Source of the DNA: RH-AL1 sp964243435 | GTDB lineage: Bacteria > Pseudomonadota > Alphaproteobacteria > Rhizobiales > Beijerinckiaceae | NCBI GenBank assembly: GCA_964243435.1 | Contig: CAXTFM010000006.1 | Coordinates: 1-58,346, forward strand | DNA length: 58,346 nt | Direction: 5' to 3' | Part shown: positions 23,408-31,608 of the stretch, piece after piece | Layout of the letters: each line of letters begins with the position of its first letter | Position numbering within the stretch: position 1 is the stretch's first letter | Notes under the pieces: generated by a model | What the model was told of the DNA's origin: nothing | Databases searched by the model: none | The model's input: only the letters and a program-made list of their open reading frames with translations | Translations under genes and position numbers: made by a program

Positions 23408-25611
23408 GTGCCGTTGATCCGTTCGACCTTGCTGACGATCGGGCGCGCGCGCAGCTGCGACACGATGGAGCTGAGGTGTTTGACGTCGCTGACCTCGAGG
23501 TCGGCGACGAGCACCCGCGCATCCTGCGAGATCGGCTTCATGATGATGTTGTCGATGTTGGCGCCGTTTTCGCCGATGACGGTGGCGATGGCGCCGAGCG
23601 TGCCCGGCTCGTTGATGGCGGTGATCTGCAGTTTCGCCGGGAACAGCCGCTTGCCGTCGCCGACGTCCCAGCGGACGTCGAGCCAGCGTTCGGGCTGGTC
23701 GTCGAAGGCGGTGAGGTCGGGCGACTGGATGGGAAACACGGTGATCGACCTGTCCGGGTCGAGGATGCCCACGATGCGGTCGCCCGGCAGGGCGCCGCCG
23801 TTCGGCGCGTAGTGCACGGGCAGGTCGGGATGCAGGCCCGCCCGCGACATCATCTTCCAGTCCACCTCGTCGCTGGCGCCGGGCACCTGGAACAGCAGGC
23901 TGCTGTTGGTCTTGGTGCCGAACCAGCCGGCCTCGCTGCGCGCGCGGGGCGCGGTCGGCCGCCGCTCCTCGGCGATGTCGGGATGCACGGCCTTGACGAC
24001 GTCGCCGGAGAACATCTCGCCGCGGCCGACGGCGGCGAGCACGTCCTCGACGCTGGACTGGGCGAAACGCGGCAGCGCCGCCCGCAACCGCTCCTCGGCG
24101 AAGGGGCGCCCGGCGCGCTCGAAGGCGCGGGTCACGATCTGCCGGCCGAGCCCGGCATACTGCGCGCGCATCGCGTCGCGCGTCGCCCGGCGGATCGCGG
24201 CGCGCGCCTTGCCGGTGACGACGAGGTTTCCCCACACCGAGGGCGGACTCTGCCCGTCCTGGCGGTCGATCTCGACCTCGTCGCCGTTCTGCAACTCGGT
24301 CAGCAGTGCGGCTGGGCGCCCGTTGATCTTGGCGCCGACAGCGGTGTTGCCGACGTCGGTGTGGACGGCATAGGCAAAGTCGATCGGCGTGGCGCCGCGC
24401 GGCAATGCGATGAGCTTTCCGTTGGGCGTGAAGCAGAAAACCTGGTCGATGAAGAGCTCGAGCTTGGTGTGGGCAAGGAACTCCTCGGGCGACGAGCCTT
24501 CCGCGAGCAGCTCGACGGTGCGGCGCAGCCAGGTGAAGGCACGGCTCTCGCTCACCGAAGCGCTCTGCTCGGTCGAAAGGTTCTCCTTGTAGAAGACGTG
24601 GGCGGCGATGCCGTTGCTGGCGAGGTCGTGCATGTCGCGCGTGCGGATTTGCACCTCGACGCGCTGCTGCCCCGGCCCGACCACGGTGGTGTGGATCGAG
24701 CGGTAATCGTTCGGCTTGGGCGTCGACACGTAGTCCTTGAAGCGCCCGGGCACGGATGGCCAGCGGGTGTGCAGGACGCCGAGCGCGCGGTAGCACTCGG
24801 CAGGCGCCTCGACGAGGATGCGGAACCCGAAGATGTCCGACATCTGCTCGAACGAGATCGACTTGCGCTCCATCTTCCGCCACACGGAATAGGGCTGCTT
24901 GCGCCGACCCTTGACCTCGGCCCGTAGCCCTTCATCGGTGAGCGCCGCCGCGATCTCGCCCTCGATCGCGGCGACGCGCTCGTCGTTGTCGCGATCGGCT
25001 TCGGCGAGGCGGGCCGCGATGGTGCGGTAGGCGTCCGGCATGAGGTGGCGGAAGGCGAGGTCATCGAGCTCGTCGCGGATGCGCTGCATGCCCATGCGCC
25101 CGGCAAGGGGTGCGTATATGTCGAGCGTTTCCTCGGCGATGCGCGCGCGCTTCTCGGGCGGGACGTGATGCAGGGTCCGCATGTTGTGTAGGCGGTCGGC
25201 GAGCTTGACCAGCAGCACGCGCACGTCGGCCGCGATGGCGAGCAGCAGCTTGCGGAAATTCTCGGCCTGGGCTGCGCGCTTCGACACGAGGTCGATGCGC
25301 TTGAGCTTGGTCAGGCCGTCGACGAGCAGGCCGATCTCGCGCCCGAAGACGCGGTCGATCTCCTCGCGCGTCGAGTCGGTGTCCTCGATCGTGTCGTGGA
25401 GTACGCCGGCGACGATGGTCGCATCGTCGAGGCGCAGGTCGGTTAGGATGGCGGCAACTTCGAGGGGGTGGGAGAAGTACGGGTCGCCCGAAGCACGGAC
25501 CTGGGACCCATGCGCCTTCATGGCATACACGTAGGCGCGGTTGAGCAGGACCTCGTCGGTTGATGGGTTGTAATGCCGGACCCGTTCGACCAGTTCGTAC
25601 TGCCGCATCAT
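23404..25611 (-). CDS. rsh: bifunctional (p)ppGpp synthetase/hydrolase (Rsh, RelA/SpoT)
   Basis: Single long RelA/SpoT homologue that makes and degrades (p)ppGpp, setting the stringent response. The 735-residue order is: HD hydrolase domain (YFSHPLEVAAILTDL, VLHDTIEDT near residue 70), synthetase domain (GRRKQPYSVWRKM, DIFGFRILV, YVSTPKPNDYRSIHTTV), TGS domain (VFCFTPNGKLIALPRGATPIDFAYAVHT), the helical/linker region with GDRIVGIL, and a carboxy-terminal ACT domain (TAINEPGTLGAIATVIGENGANI). The hydrolase residues look intact, so both activities are expected. It lies 99 bp behind rpoZ on the same strand, a classical order. Confidence 0.96.
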   Translation of the reverse strand: MMRQYELVERVRHYNPSTDEVLLNRAYVYAMKAHGSQVRASGDPYFSHPLEVAAILTDLRLDDATIVAGVLHDTIEDTDSTREEIDRVFGREIGLLVDGLTKLKRIDLVSKRAAQAENFRKLLLAIAADVRVLLVKLADRLHNMRTLHHVPPEKRARIAEETLDIYAPLAGRMGMQRIRDELDDLAFRHLMPDAYRTIAARLAEADRDNDERVAAIEGEIAAALTDEGLRAEVKGRRKQPYSVWRKMERKSISFEQMSDIFGFRILVEAPAECYRALGVLHTRWPSVPGRFKDYVSTPKPNDYRSIHTTVVGPGQQRVEVQIRTRDMHDLASNGIAAHVFYKENLSTEQSASVSESRAFTWLRRTVELLAEGSSPEEFLAHTKLELFIDQVFCFTPNGKLIALPRGATPIDFAYAVHTDVGNTAVGAKINGRPAALLTELQNGDEVEIDRQDGQSPPSVWGNLVVTGKARAAIRRATRDAMRAQYAGLGRQIVTRAFERAGRPFAEERLRAALPRFAQSSVEDVLAAVGRGEMFSGDVVKAVHPDIAEERRPTAPRARSEAGWFGTKTNSSLLFQVPGASDEVDWKMMSRAGLHPDLPVHYAPNGGALPGDRIVGILDPDRSITVFPIQSPDLTAFDDQPERWLDVRWDVGDGKRLFPAKLQITAINEPGTLGAIATVIGENGANIDNIIMKPISQDARVLVADLEVSDVKHLSSIVSQLRARPIVSKVERINGT

Positions 25612-25710
25612 GAAGAAGGTTGCACCCGCGTCTACCGTCCGCCTGCGGGAGCGGGCGGCGACGGCAAAGGTTGCACGTTCCGCTACGACTTGTCCCCGCG
25701 GGGGAACGTC

Positions 25711-26106
25711 CTATTCCCCTTCGTCGTCCGTGGCGGCGGGGGGCACCAGCCCTTCGAGGCCACGCAGCAGGTCCTCCTCGGTCATCCGGTCGAACTGCAC
25801 GTCGCCGGTCGCCTCGGCCTGCGGCGACTCGCCTTGCGGTGTCAACGCCGGCACCACCTCGGCCTCGGGCTCGTCGACCTCGACCTGCTTTTGCAGCGAG
25901 TGGATGAAGTCCTCCTTGAGGTCCTCGGGAACTTGCGTCGCATCGGCGATTTCGCGCAGCGCCACCACTGGGTTCTTGTCGTTGTCGCGGGCGACCGTAA
26001 TGGTCGACCCCGAGGCGATCAGGCGCGCGCGATGGCTCGCGATCAGCACCAACTCAAACCTGTTCTCAACCTTGTCGACGCAATCCTCGACGGTAACGCG
26101 TGCCAT
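25711..26106 (-). CDS. rpoZ: RNA polymerase omega subunit
   Basis: 131 residues, the usual length in alphaproteobacteria. It starts MARVTVEDCVDKVENRFELVLIA and has SHRARLIASG and KNPVVALREIAD, the core omega signature. The acidic tail (EVVPALT to the DDEGE end) is the lineage-specific extension. Omega aids assembly of beta-prime and, in several bacteria, forms part of a ppGpp site, which fits its position directly upstream of rsh. AAAGG precedes the ATG at a suitable distance. Confidence 0.96.
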   Translation of the reverse strand: MARVTVEDCVDKVENRFELVLIASHRARLIASGSTITVARDNDKNPVVALREIADATQVPEDLKEDFIHSLQKQVEVDEPEAEVVPALTPQGESPQAEATGDVQFDRMTEEDLLRGLEGLVPPAATDDEGE

Positions 26107-26238
26107 GCACGACCTTTCATGTGTAAGATTTGACCATCTCGTATCACCCGTTCCGGCACGGTTGCAAGGGAAGGACGCTCAAGGGCATTGCGTTCGGGCA
26201 GCAAGCGCCGCGCGCCGGTCCCGACGAGTCAATGACTA

Positions 26239-26253
26239 ACGTTCTGTGAACGT
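26239..26253. promoter_or_regulatory. perfect dyad ACGTTC-TGT-GAACGT
   Basis: A 6-bp inverted repeat with a 3-bp spacer in the rpoZ/udg intergenic region. It has the size and symmetry of a repressor operator. The arms contain GTTC and GAAC but in inverted orientation, so it is not the direct-repeat LexA site of this lineage. The regulator is unknown. Confidence 0.35.
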
Positions 26254-26380
26254 CGGAATGCGTTTGTAACGTGCGAAGATGTCATCCGTCGTAAAAGAAA
26301 CGTGCGACCAGCGCGGACTTAGAAATGTCATCCGAAAGAAATTGAATTCGATATAGTTCAACGTGGGCAGTGCGTTGCAC

Positions 26381-26409
26381 GTCACAACTCGTCTTCGTGC
26401 TGCTATAGT
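26381..26409 (+). promoter_or_regulatory. sigma-70-type promoter upstream of the udg leader ORF
   Basis: GTCACA (4 of 6 to TTGACA) and TATAGT (5 of 6 to TATAAT) are separated by exactly 17 bp. Transcription would start near 26416, about 25 nt before the GTG of the small ORF at 26441. Confidence 0.5.
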
Positions 26410-26440
26410 GAATCGCGGCCAAATCATCTGGGAGTCAGAA

Positions 26441-26617
26441 GTGCTCGTCAAGTTTCACTGGCGCATGGACGACTATAGTGAACGCGCGCATTTGACGACT
26501 GGAGCGGCGGCGATCCGGGCAAACGCCATAGCGCAGGGAGCAGGGTTCGCATCCCGCGGCGCTGTTCCAGCGTGCGCGCGCGGCATTGCCCTGGCGGGAC
26601 GGCGTGAGGCGCGATGA
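26441..26617 (+). CDS. 58-codon ORF coupled to the family-5 UDG gene
   Basis: GTG start 7 nt after GGGAG, 25 nt behind a plausible promoter, and a TGA that overlaps the udg ATG (ATGA). The product begins VLVKFHWRMDDYSERAHL and continues as an Ala/Gly/Arg-rich tail without known motifs. The first 25 codons use A/T more than the surrounding genes. The ordered promoter, ribosome binding site and coupling suggest a translated leader. It may instead be a chance reading of the leader RNA. Confidence 0.4.
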   Translation: MLVKFHWRMDDYSERAHLTTGAAAIRANAIAQGAGFASRGAVPACARGIALAGRREAR

Positions 26618-27279
26618 TCGGTGAACCGGGCCGCGACTGTCCGCTCTGCCCGCGCCTCGTCGCCTTCCGCGCAGAGTCGCGGTCGGCACAGCCGGCTTGG
26701 TTCAACGCGCCCGTGCCGACCTTCGCCGCGCCGGGTGCGCGCCTCCTGGTCGTCGGGCTGGCACCAGGGCTGCGTGGTGCCAACCGCACCGGACGCCCCT
26801 TCACCGCCGACTATGCCGGCGACCTCCTCTATGCGACGCTGCTCGCCGCGGGCTGGGCCGAGGGCACCTATGACCGCAGGGCCGACGACGGCGTGGTCTT
26901 GCGCGATTGCGCGATCACCAACGCGGTCCGCTGCGTGCCGCCCCAGAACAAGCCGACCCCTGCCGAGATCGCGACCTGCCGCCCTTTCCTTCAGGCGGTG
27001 CTGGCGAGCATGGCCGAACTGCGGGCGATCGTCGCGCTGGGCCGGATCGCCCACGACAGCGTGCTACGGGTGTTCAACCGCGCACTGGCCGGCGCGCCAT
27101 TCGCGCACCGCCGCCGCCACGACCTCGTGCGCGCCGACGGCACGACGGTGGCGCTGTTCGATTCCTATCACTGCTCGCGCTACAACACGAGCACGCGCCT
27201 GCTGACCGAAGCATCGTTCCGCGCGGTGTTCGACGACGTCGGCGACCACCTCCGCGGGGCGCCGCTCAGCTGTTCTTGA
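26614..27279 (+). CDS. uracil-DNA glycosylase, family 5 (UDGb)
   Basis: Base-excision repair enzyme of about 221 residues that removes uracil, and in this family also hypoxanthine and other deaminated bases, from DNA. The diagnostic stretches are present: CPLCPRLVAFR (first Fe-S cysteines), LLVVGLAPGLRGANRTGRPFTADYAG (motif 1, GLAPG), ITNAVRCVPPQNKPTPAEIATC (further Fe-S cysteines), and FDSYHCSRYNTSTRLL with the motif-3 histidine. All key residues appear intact, unlike the family-4 homologue at 18.6 kb. The end overlaps the convergent smpB by 14 nt. Confidence 0.93.
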   Translation: MIGEPGRDCPLCPRLVAFRAESRSAQPAWFNAPVPTFAAPGARLLVVGLAPGLRGANRTGRPFTADYAGDLLYATLLAAGWAEGTYDRRADDGVVLRDCAITNAVRCVPPQNKPTPAEIATCRPFLQAVLASMAELRAIVALGRIAHDSVLRVFNRALAGAPFAHRRRHDLVRADGTTVALFDSYHCSRYNTSTRLLTEASFRAVFDDVGDHLRGAPLSCS

Positions 27280-27736
27280 GCAAACGACTCTTTTCGCGTG
27301 CCCAGTCGCGTTTGCGCTCGGTTTCGCGCTTGTCGTGCAGCTTCTTGCCCTTGGCCAGCGCGATCTCGATCTTGGCCCTGCCCTGCTCGTTGAAGTAGAT
27401 CTTGAGGGGGACGATGGTCATGCCCTCGCGCTCCACCCCTTGCGCGATCTTGGCGATCTCGCGAGCGTGGAGGAGGAGCTTGCGCGGTCGCTTCGGCTCG
27501 TGGTTGAAGCGGTTGCCCTGGAGGTATTCGGGGATCGTCGCGTTGATGAGGAACACCTCACCCGAACGCTCGATCGAGGCATAGCTTTCCGCGATCGTCG
27601 CCTTGCCCGTGCGCAACGCCTTGACCTCCGTGCCGGCCAGCATGAGCCCGGCCTCGAAGGTTTCGCCGAGCGCGTAGTCGTAGCGCGCGCGACGGTTGTC
27701 GGCGGCAATCCTGTAGCGTTCCGGGTTGGGCGCCAC
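27266..27736 (-). CDS. smpB: SsrA-binding protein SmpB
   Basis: Partner of tmRNA in rescuing stalled ribosomes. The 156-residue protein has the OB-fold core (YALGETFEAGLMLAGTEVKALRTGKATIAESY, YNHEP-like RFNHEPKRPRKLLLH, LKIYFNEQGRAKIEIALAKGKKLHDKRE) and the basic tail that enters the mRNA channel. The start is a GTG, 9 bp after the dapA stop. The dapA-smpB order is standard in rhizobia. No tmRNA gene is visible in this window. Confidence 0.96.
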   Translation of the reverse strand: MAPNPERYRIAADNRRARYDYALGETFEAGLMLAGTEVKALRTGKATIAESYASIERSGEVFLINATIPEYLQGNRFNHEPKRPRKLLLHAREIAKIAQGVEREGMTIVPLKIYFNEQGRAKIEIALAKGKKLHDKRETERKRDWAREKSRLLKNS

Positions 27737-27745
27737 GGGCTGGCC

Positions 27746-28636
27746 TCAGTTCAGCAGCCCGGCATGCACCATGGCCTGCCGGATCGCGTCGCGCGCCGCG
27801 GCGCTCGCCGGCACCATCGGCAACCGCACCTCGGGCTCCATGCGCCCGAGCTCGGCCAGCGCGCATTTCGGTCCGGCGGGGTTCGGCTCGCAGAACAGGG
27901 CGAGGTGGAGCGGCGTCAGCTTGTCCTGGATGGCGAGGGCCGTGCGGAAATCGCCGGCGAGGCAGGCCTCCTGCATGTCGGCGCACTGGCGCGGCGCAAC
28001 GTTGGAGGTCACGGAAATGCAGCCGTGGCCGCCATGCGCCATGACACCGAGCGCGGTGAGATCCTCGCCCGACAGCTGGATGAAGTCGGGCCCGAGTGCC
28101 GCGCGCTGCTGGGCGGTGCGCGCCAGCGATGCGGTCGCGTCCTTCACGCCGACGATGTTCTTCAACTCGTACAAACGCTTCATCGTGTCGACGCTCATGT
28201 CCACCGCCGAGCGCGGGGGAATGTTGTAGATGATGATCGGGATGCCGACCGCGTCGTTGATCGCCTTGAAGTGCCGGTACAGCCCCTCCTGCGACGGCTT
28301 GTTGTAGTATGGCGTGACGACGAGCACGCCGTCGGCGCCGACCTGTTCGGCATGGCGGGCGAGATCGAGCGCCTCGACGGTGTTGTTCGAGCCCGCGCCG
28401 GCGATCACGCAGGCCCTGCCGCGCGCTTCATCCACGCAGAGCTCGACGACCCGGCGGTGCTCGTCATGGGTCAGCGTCGGACCCTCGCCCGTGGTACCGA
28501 CGGGCACGAAGCCGTGGGTGCCGTTCGCGATCTGCCAGTCAACCAGGGCGCGGAAGGCGTCCTCGTCGAACGACCCGGATTTGAAGGGCGTCACCAGTGC
28601 CGTGATCGAGCCTTTGAACCTGTCCGACGTCGCCAT
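27746..28636 (-). CDS. dapA: 4-hydroxy-tetrahydrodipicolinate synthase
   Basis: First committed step of lysine/diaminopimelate synthesis: pyruvate plus aspartate semialdehyde. The 296-residue TIM barrel has GSITALVTPFKSG, VPVGTTGEGPTLTHDEH, VIAGAGSNNTVEAL, VVTPYYNKPSQEGLYRHF with the catalytic Tyr, IIIYNIPPRSAVDM, and IVGVKDATASL with the Schiff-base lysine. ATG 28636 gives the usual amino terminus MATSDRFKGSI. The open frame upstream of it is a high-GC run-on. Divergent from the lytic transglycosylase gene. Confidence 0.96.
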   Translation of the reverse strand: MATSDRFKGSITALVTPFKSGSFDEDAFRALVDWQIANGTHGFVPVGTTGEGPTLTHDEHRRVVELCVDEARGRACVIAGAGSNNTVEALDLARHAEQVGADGVLVVTPYYNKPSQEGLYRHFKAINDAVGIPIIIYNIPPRSAVDMSVDTMKRLYELKNIVGVKDATASLARTAQQRAALGPDFIQLSGEDLTALGVMAHGGHGCISVTSNVAPRQCADMQEACLAGDFRTALAIQDKLTPLHLALFCEPNPAGPKCALAELGRMEPEVRLPMVPASAAARDAIRQAMVHAGLLN

Positions 28637-28865
28637 AATCGCCTTGCCTTGCCGCCCCGAGGGTGCCGCATTGTTCGGGCTCCCTGAGCCTCGAACCGGC
28701 CCGCGGCGGTCCAGACATAGCGGGTCGCCGGCGGAACGCAACGCTTCGCGCCCAGCCTCGCCCCGTCCGCGGGGGCACCGCCGGGCCGCGACGTTTGGAC
28801 GTGGGCAACGGGGCGTTAACGCGGATCGGCGAGGGTCGCGCGGTGCGCGTCGAAGAGGGGCAGGC

Positions 28866-31070
28866 ATGACGATTGGACGCCGCGGACTGATCCTTCTCGG
28901 CACAACCGCGCTGTGCGTTGCCGCGCTGGCACCGGCGCGGATTGGCGAGGGCCGGTTCCCGACCTGGGCCGACGTCGTGCAAACCACCAAGTCGATCGGC
29001 AAGGCCGCCGAATCGGTGGAGCACGCCGTGCTCGGCACGCCGGAGGTGTCGGACCGCCAGGCCGCGGCGACCGTCGGACCAACCCTCGATGCGCCGCAAG
29101 CTGCCCAGGACGGCTCGGCGCTGCGCCAAGCCTATCTCGCCGCCGCGGCCGACCAGCGCATTCGCGCGCTCGGATTCGATCCCGCGGGCGTCCTCGACGC
29201 CATCGCCGCCTACCGGGCAGAGAACGTCGCTGCCGGTGACGCGGCTGCCAGCCGCATCTCCCAGCCGCTCGTGCGCACGGCGCTGGAGTGGGTCGCTCTG
29301 CGCGACGCAGCGCTCAGGATCAGCCTCGGCCGCCTCGACGCGTTCCGCGCCACCCACCCGGACTGGCCGACGAAAAGCTGGTTCCGTAACCAGGCGGAGT
29401 CCCGCCTCGTCCACGTCGCCGATCCCAAGCTCGTCGAGCGCTACCTCGGCGCGGGCATGCCGGCGACCGTCCTCGGAAAATATGCCCTCGCCCGGGCGTG
29501 GAAGGCGGACAACCGCGTGGCCGACGGCGTCAGGCTCGCCCGCGCGCTGTTCCGCGACAACGACCTGCCCGCCTCCTTCGAGGCGCGGTTGAAGGCCGAC
29601 TTCGGCAGCGACCTCACCAGGGAAGACTACAAGTTCCGCGCCGACCGCGCCCTTTACAAGGAGCAGGTCGGCCCGGCGCTGCATTATGCGGCTCAGGCCG
29701 GCACCGACGTATTGGCGCTGGCCAAGGCGCGCGCCGCCGTGATCGCCGACGCGCCAAGCGACAAGGCCCTTGCCGCCGTGCCCGACTCGATGCGCAAGGA
29801 TCCCGGCCTGGTCCTCGCCGAGGCGCAAAGGCTGCGCCGCGCCGACAGGCTGATGGACGCGGCCAACCTGATGCAAACGGCGCCGCGCGACCCCGTTCTC
29901 CTCGTTGACGGCGACAGCTGGTGGACGGAGCGCCGCGTGCTGGCCCGCCGCCTCCTCGACAACGGCAACATCAATGCCGCCTACGTCATCTGCGCCACGC
30001 ACAGCGCCGTCTCCAACGAGGCGCGCCTCGAAGCCGAGTTCCACGCGGGATGGATCGCGCTTCGCTTCATGAACGACCCCGTGCGGGCGACCTATCACTT
30101 CACACAGGCCGCCAAGCTCGCGGAAACGCCGACCTCCGTCGCCCGCATCGCGTACTGGCAGGGCCGCACCGCCGAGAACACGACCGTGCCCGACGCGATC
30201 GACAAGGCCGGTGCCTTCTACCGCAAGGCGGCGGCGCACAGCTCGACCTATTACGGGCAGCTCGCGCGCACGGTGCTGGGCGTATCGGCGGACCTCGTCC
30301 AGGAGCCCAAGCGCGAGGCGGTCGGCGCTGAACGCGGCGACGCGGTCCAGGTCGTCGAACTCCTCTACGCGGCGGGCGAGCGCGAGGCGGCGTCCGCCCT
30401 TGCGCTCGACGCCGCGGGCGCGCTCACGGACGGCGCCCAGGTCGCGGCGCTGGCCACCGTGGTGGCGCAGCAAAGGGACGCCCACCTGTCCCTGACGATC
30501 GGCAAGCTCGCCAACCAGCGCGGCTTCCCCGTCGACACGTTGGCCTTTCCAACGATCGGCATCCCGTCCTACGACGAGCTGAACAACTCCGCCCCCCGCG
30601 CGGTGGTGTACGCCATCGCGCGCCAGGAAAGCGCGTTCCAGCCGTCGGTTGTGTCCAAGGCCGGCGCCAAGGGTCTGATGCAGATCATCGACGCCACGGC
30701 GAAGCGCACCGCCGCCAAGGCCGGCGTGCCATTCGACGGCGCGCGACTGTTGAGCGACCCCGCCTTCAACGCCCAGCTCGGCGCCGCTCATCTCGGCGAA
30801 CTGCTCGGCGAGCAGGGCGGATCGATGATCCTGACCTTTGCGGCCTACAACGCCGGTGCGGGACGCGTGAAGCAGTGGGTGGACGCCTACGGCGACCCGC
30901 GCAATCCCGGCGTCGATCCCGTGGACTGGGTGGAACGCATCCCGTTCACCGAAACCCGCAACTACGTGCAGCGCGTGATGGCCAACGTCGCCATGTACAA
31001 GGCGATCTTCGCCGGCAAGGCCAACCTCGCCGTCGCCGGCGGCAAGGACGAGCGCCAAGCCAAGCTGTGA
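28866..31070 (+). CDS. soluble lytic murein transglycosylase (Slt70-like)
   Basis: Periplasmic enzyme of 734 residues that cleaves peptidoglycan between MurNAc and GlcNAc with formation of 1,6-anhydroMurNAc. A signal-type segment (LILLGTTALCVAALAPA) starts the chain. A long alpha-helical superhelical region follows, rich in TPR-like helices (for example the EAEFHAGWIALRFMND and YYGQLARTVLG segments). The catalytic domain lies in the last 180 residues: IARQESAFQPSVVSKAGAKG with the catalytic Glu, GLMQIIDATAKR, and FAAYNAGAGRVKQW. GGGCAGG lies just before the ATG at 28866. Confidence 0.93.
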   Translation: MTIGRRGLILLGTTALCVAALAPARIGEGRFPTWADVVQTTKSIGKAAESVEHAVLGTPEVSDRQAAATVGPTLDAPQAAQDGSALRQAYLAAAADQRIRALGFDPAGVLDAIAAYRAENVAAGDAAASRISQPLVRTALEWVALRDAALRISLGRLDAFRATHPDWPTKSWFRNQAESRLVHVADPKLVERYLGAGMPATVLGKYALARAWKADNRVADGVRLARALFRDNDLPASFEARLKADFGSDLTREDYKFRADRALYKEQVGPALHYAAQAGTDVLALAKARAAVIADAPSDKALAAVPDSMRKDPGLVLAEAQRLRRADRLMDAANLMQTAPRDPVLLVDGDSWWTERRVLARRLLDNGNINAAYVICATHSAVSNEARLEAEFHAGWIALRFMNDPVRATYHFTQAAKLAETPTSVARIAYWQGRTAENTTVPDAIDKAGAFYRKAAAHSSTYYGQLARTVLGVSADLVQEPKREAVGAERGDAVQVVELLYAAGEREAASALALDAAGALTDGAQVAALATVVAQQRDAHLSLTIGKLANQRGFPVDTLAFPTIGIPSYDELNNSAPRAVVYAIARQESAFQPSVVSKAGAKGLMQIIDATAKRTAAKAGVPFDGARLLSDPAFNAQLGAAHLGELLGEQGGSMILTFAAYNAGAGRVKQWVDAYGDPRNPGVDPVDWVERIPFTETRNYVQRVMANVAMYKAIFAGKANLAVAGGKDERQAKL

Positions 31071-31098
31071 TGTTTTCGTTCCGGCCCGCGCCGGTCGC

Positions 31099-31485
31099 TC
31101 AATGGCCGGCGTGGACGAAGGCGTCGATGGCGCCGACGATCTGCGCGGCCTTGAACGGCTTCGCGACGAAGCAGCGCGCCGGTGCCGTCAGGACCATGTC
31201 GGGGCGACGGCGGCCCGAGGTGATCACTACGCCGATCTCGGGCCACAAGGCTTCGATGCGTTGCGCGAGGGCGAAGCCGTCGAGCGCGCCGGGCATCTCG
31301 ACGTCGGTGAACACGACCTTGATGTCGCGGGTGGTTTCGAGCACGCGCAACGCCTCGTCGGCGTTGGCCGCCTCCAGCACGTCGAAGCCGGCATCGCTCA
31401 GCATGTCGGCGTTGAACAGGCGCAGCAGCGGTTCGTCTTCGACGACCAGGATGCGCGGAAGGGGGGACGCGACGTTCCCGTCCAT
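31099..31485 (-). CDS. single-domain response regulator (CheY-like receiver)
   Basis: A 128-residue protein made of one receiver domain and nothing else. The acidic pocket is VVEDEP (Glu16, Asp17), the phospho-acceptor is Asp61 in VVFTDVEMPG, the conserved Thr/Ser is in VVITSG, and Lys109 is in FVAKPF. There is no output domain. The ATG at 31485 starts just before the domain; an earlier in-frame start would add 29 unconserved residues. It is a close paralogue of the regulator at 35.6 kb. The cognate kinase is not in the window. Confidence 0.92.
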   Translation of the reverse strand: MDGNVASPLPRILVVEDEPLLRLFNADMLSDAGFDVLEAANADEALRVLETTRDIKVVFTDVEMPGALDGFALAQRIEALWPEIGVVITSGRRRPDMVLTAPARCFVAKPFKAAQIVGAIDAFVHAGH

Positions 31486-31608
31486 TGCCGGATTACCTTC
31501 AAGTTGAGCGTTGGCCTTAAGCTCCGCCGCACGACTTAACGATTGGTGCAGCGCGGGGGCGGACTGTCCCAAGGGTTAAGGGCGCGTCAAGAACCGGAGG
31601 GTCGCGGG

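Larger units (their letters stand above)
26107..26440. other. divergent intergenic region, rpoZ to the udg leader
   Basis: About 330 bp without a recognisable gene. The left part carries the rpoZ promoter; the right part, from about 26230, is clearly richer in A and T than its surroundings. It holds a perfect 6-3-6 dyad (26239-26253), a plausible sigma-70-type promoter (26381-26409), and the first copy of a repeated CTATAGTGAA element (26403-26412; second copy at 26473-26482). Confidence 0.6.

Noticed and set aside
27746..29038. DapA protein starting near 29038
   Set aside because: The family's amino terminus is at 28636; the upstream part is Arg/Pro-rich run-on over the divergent transglycosylase gene.
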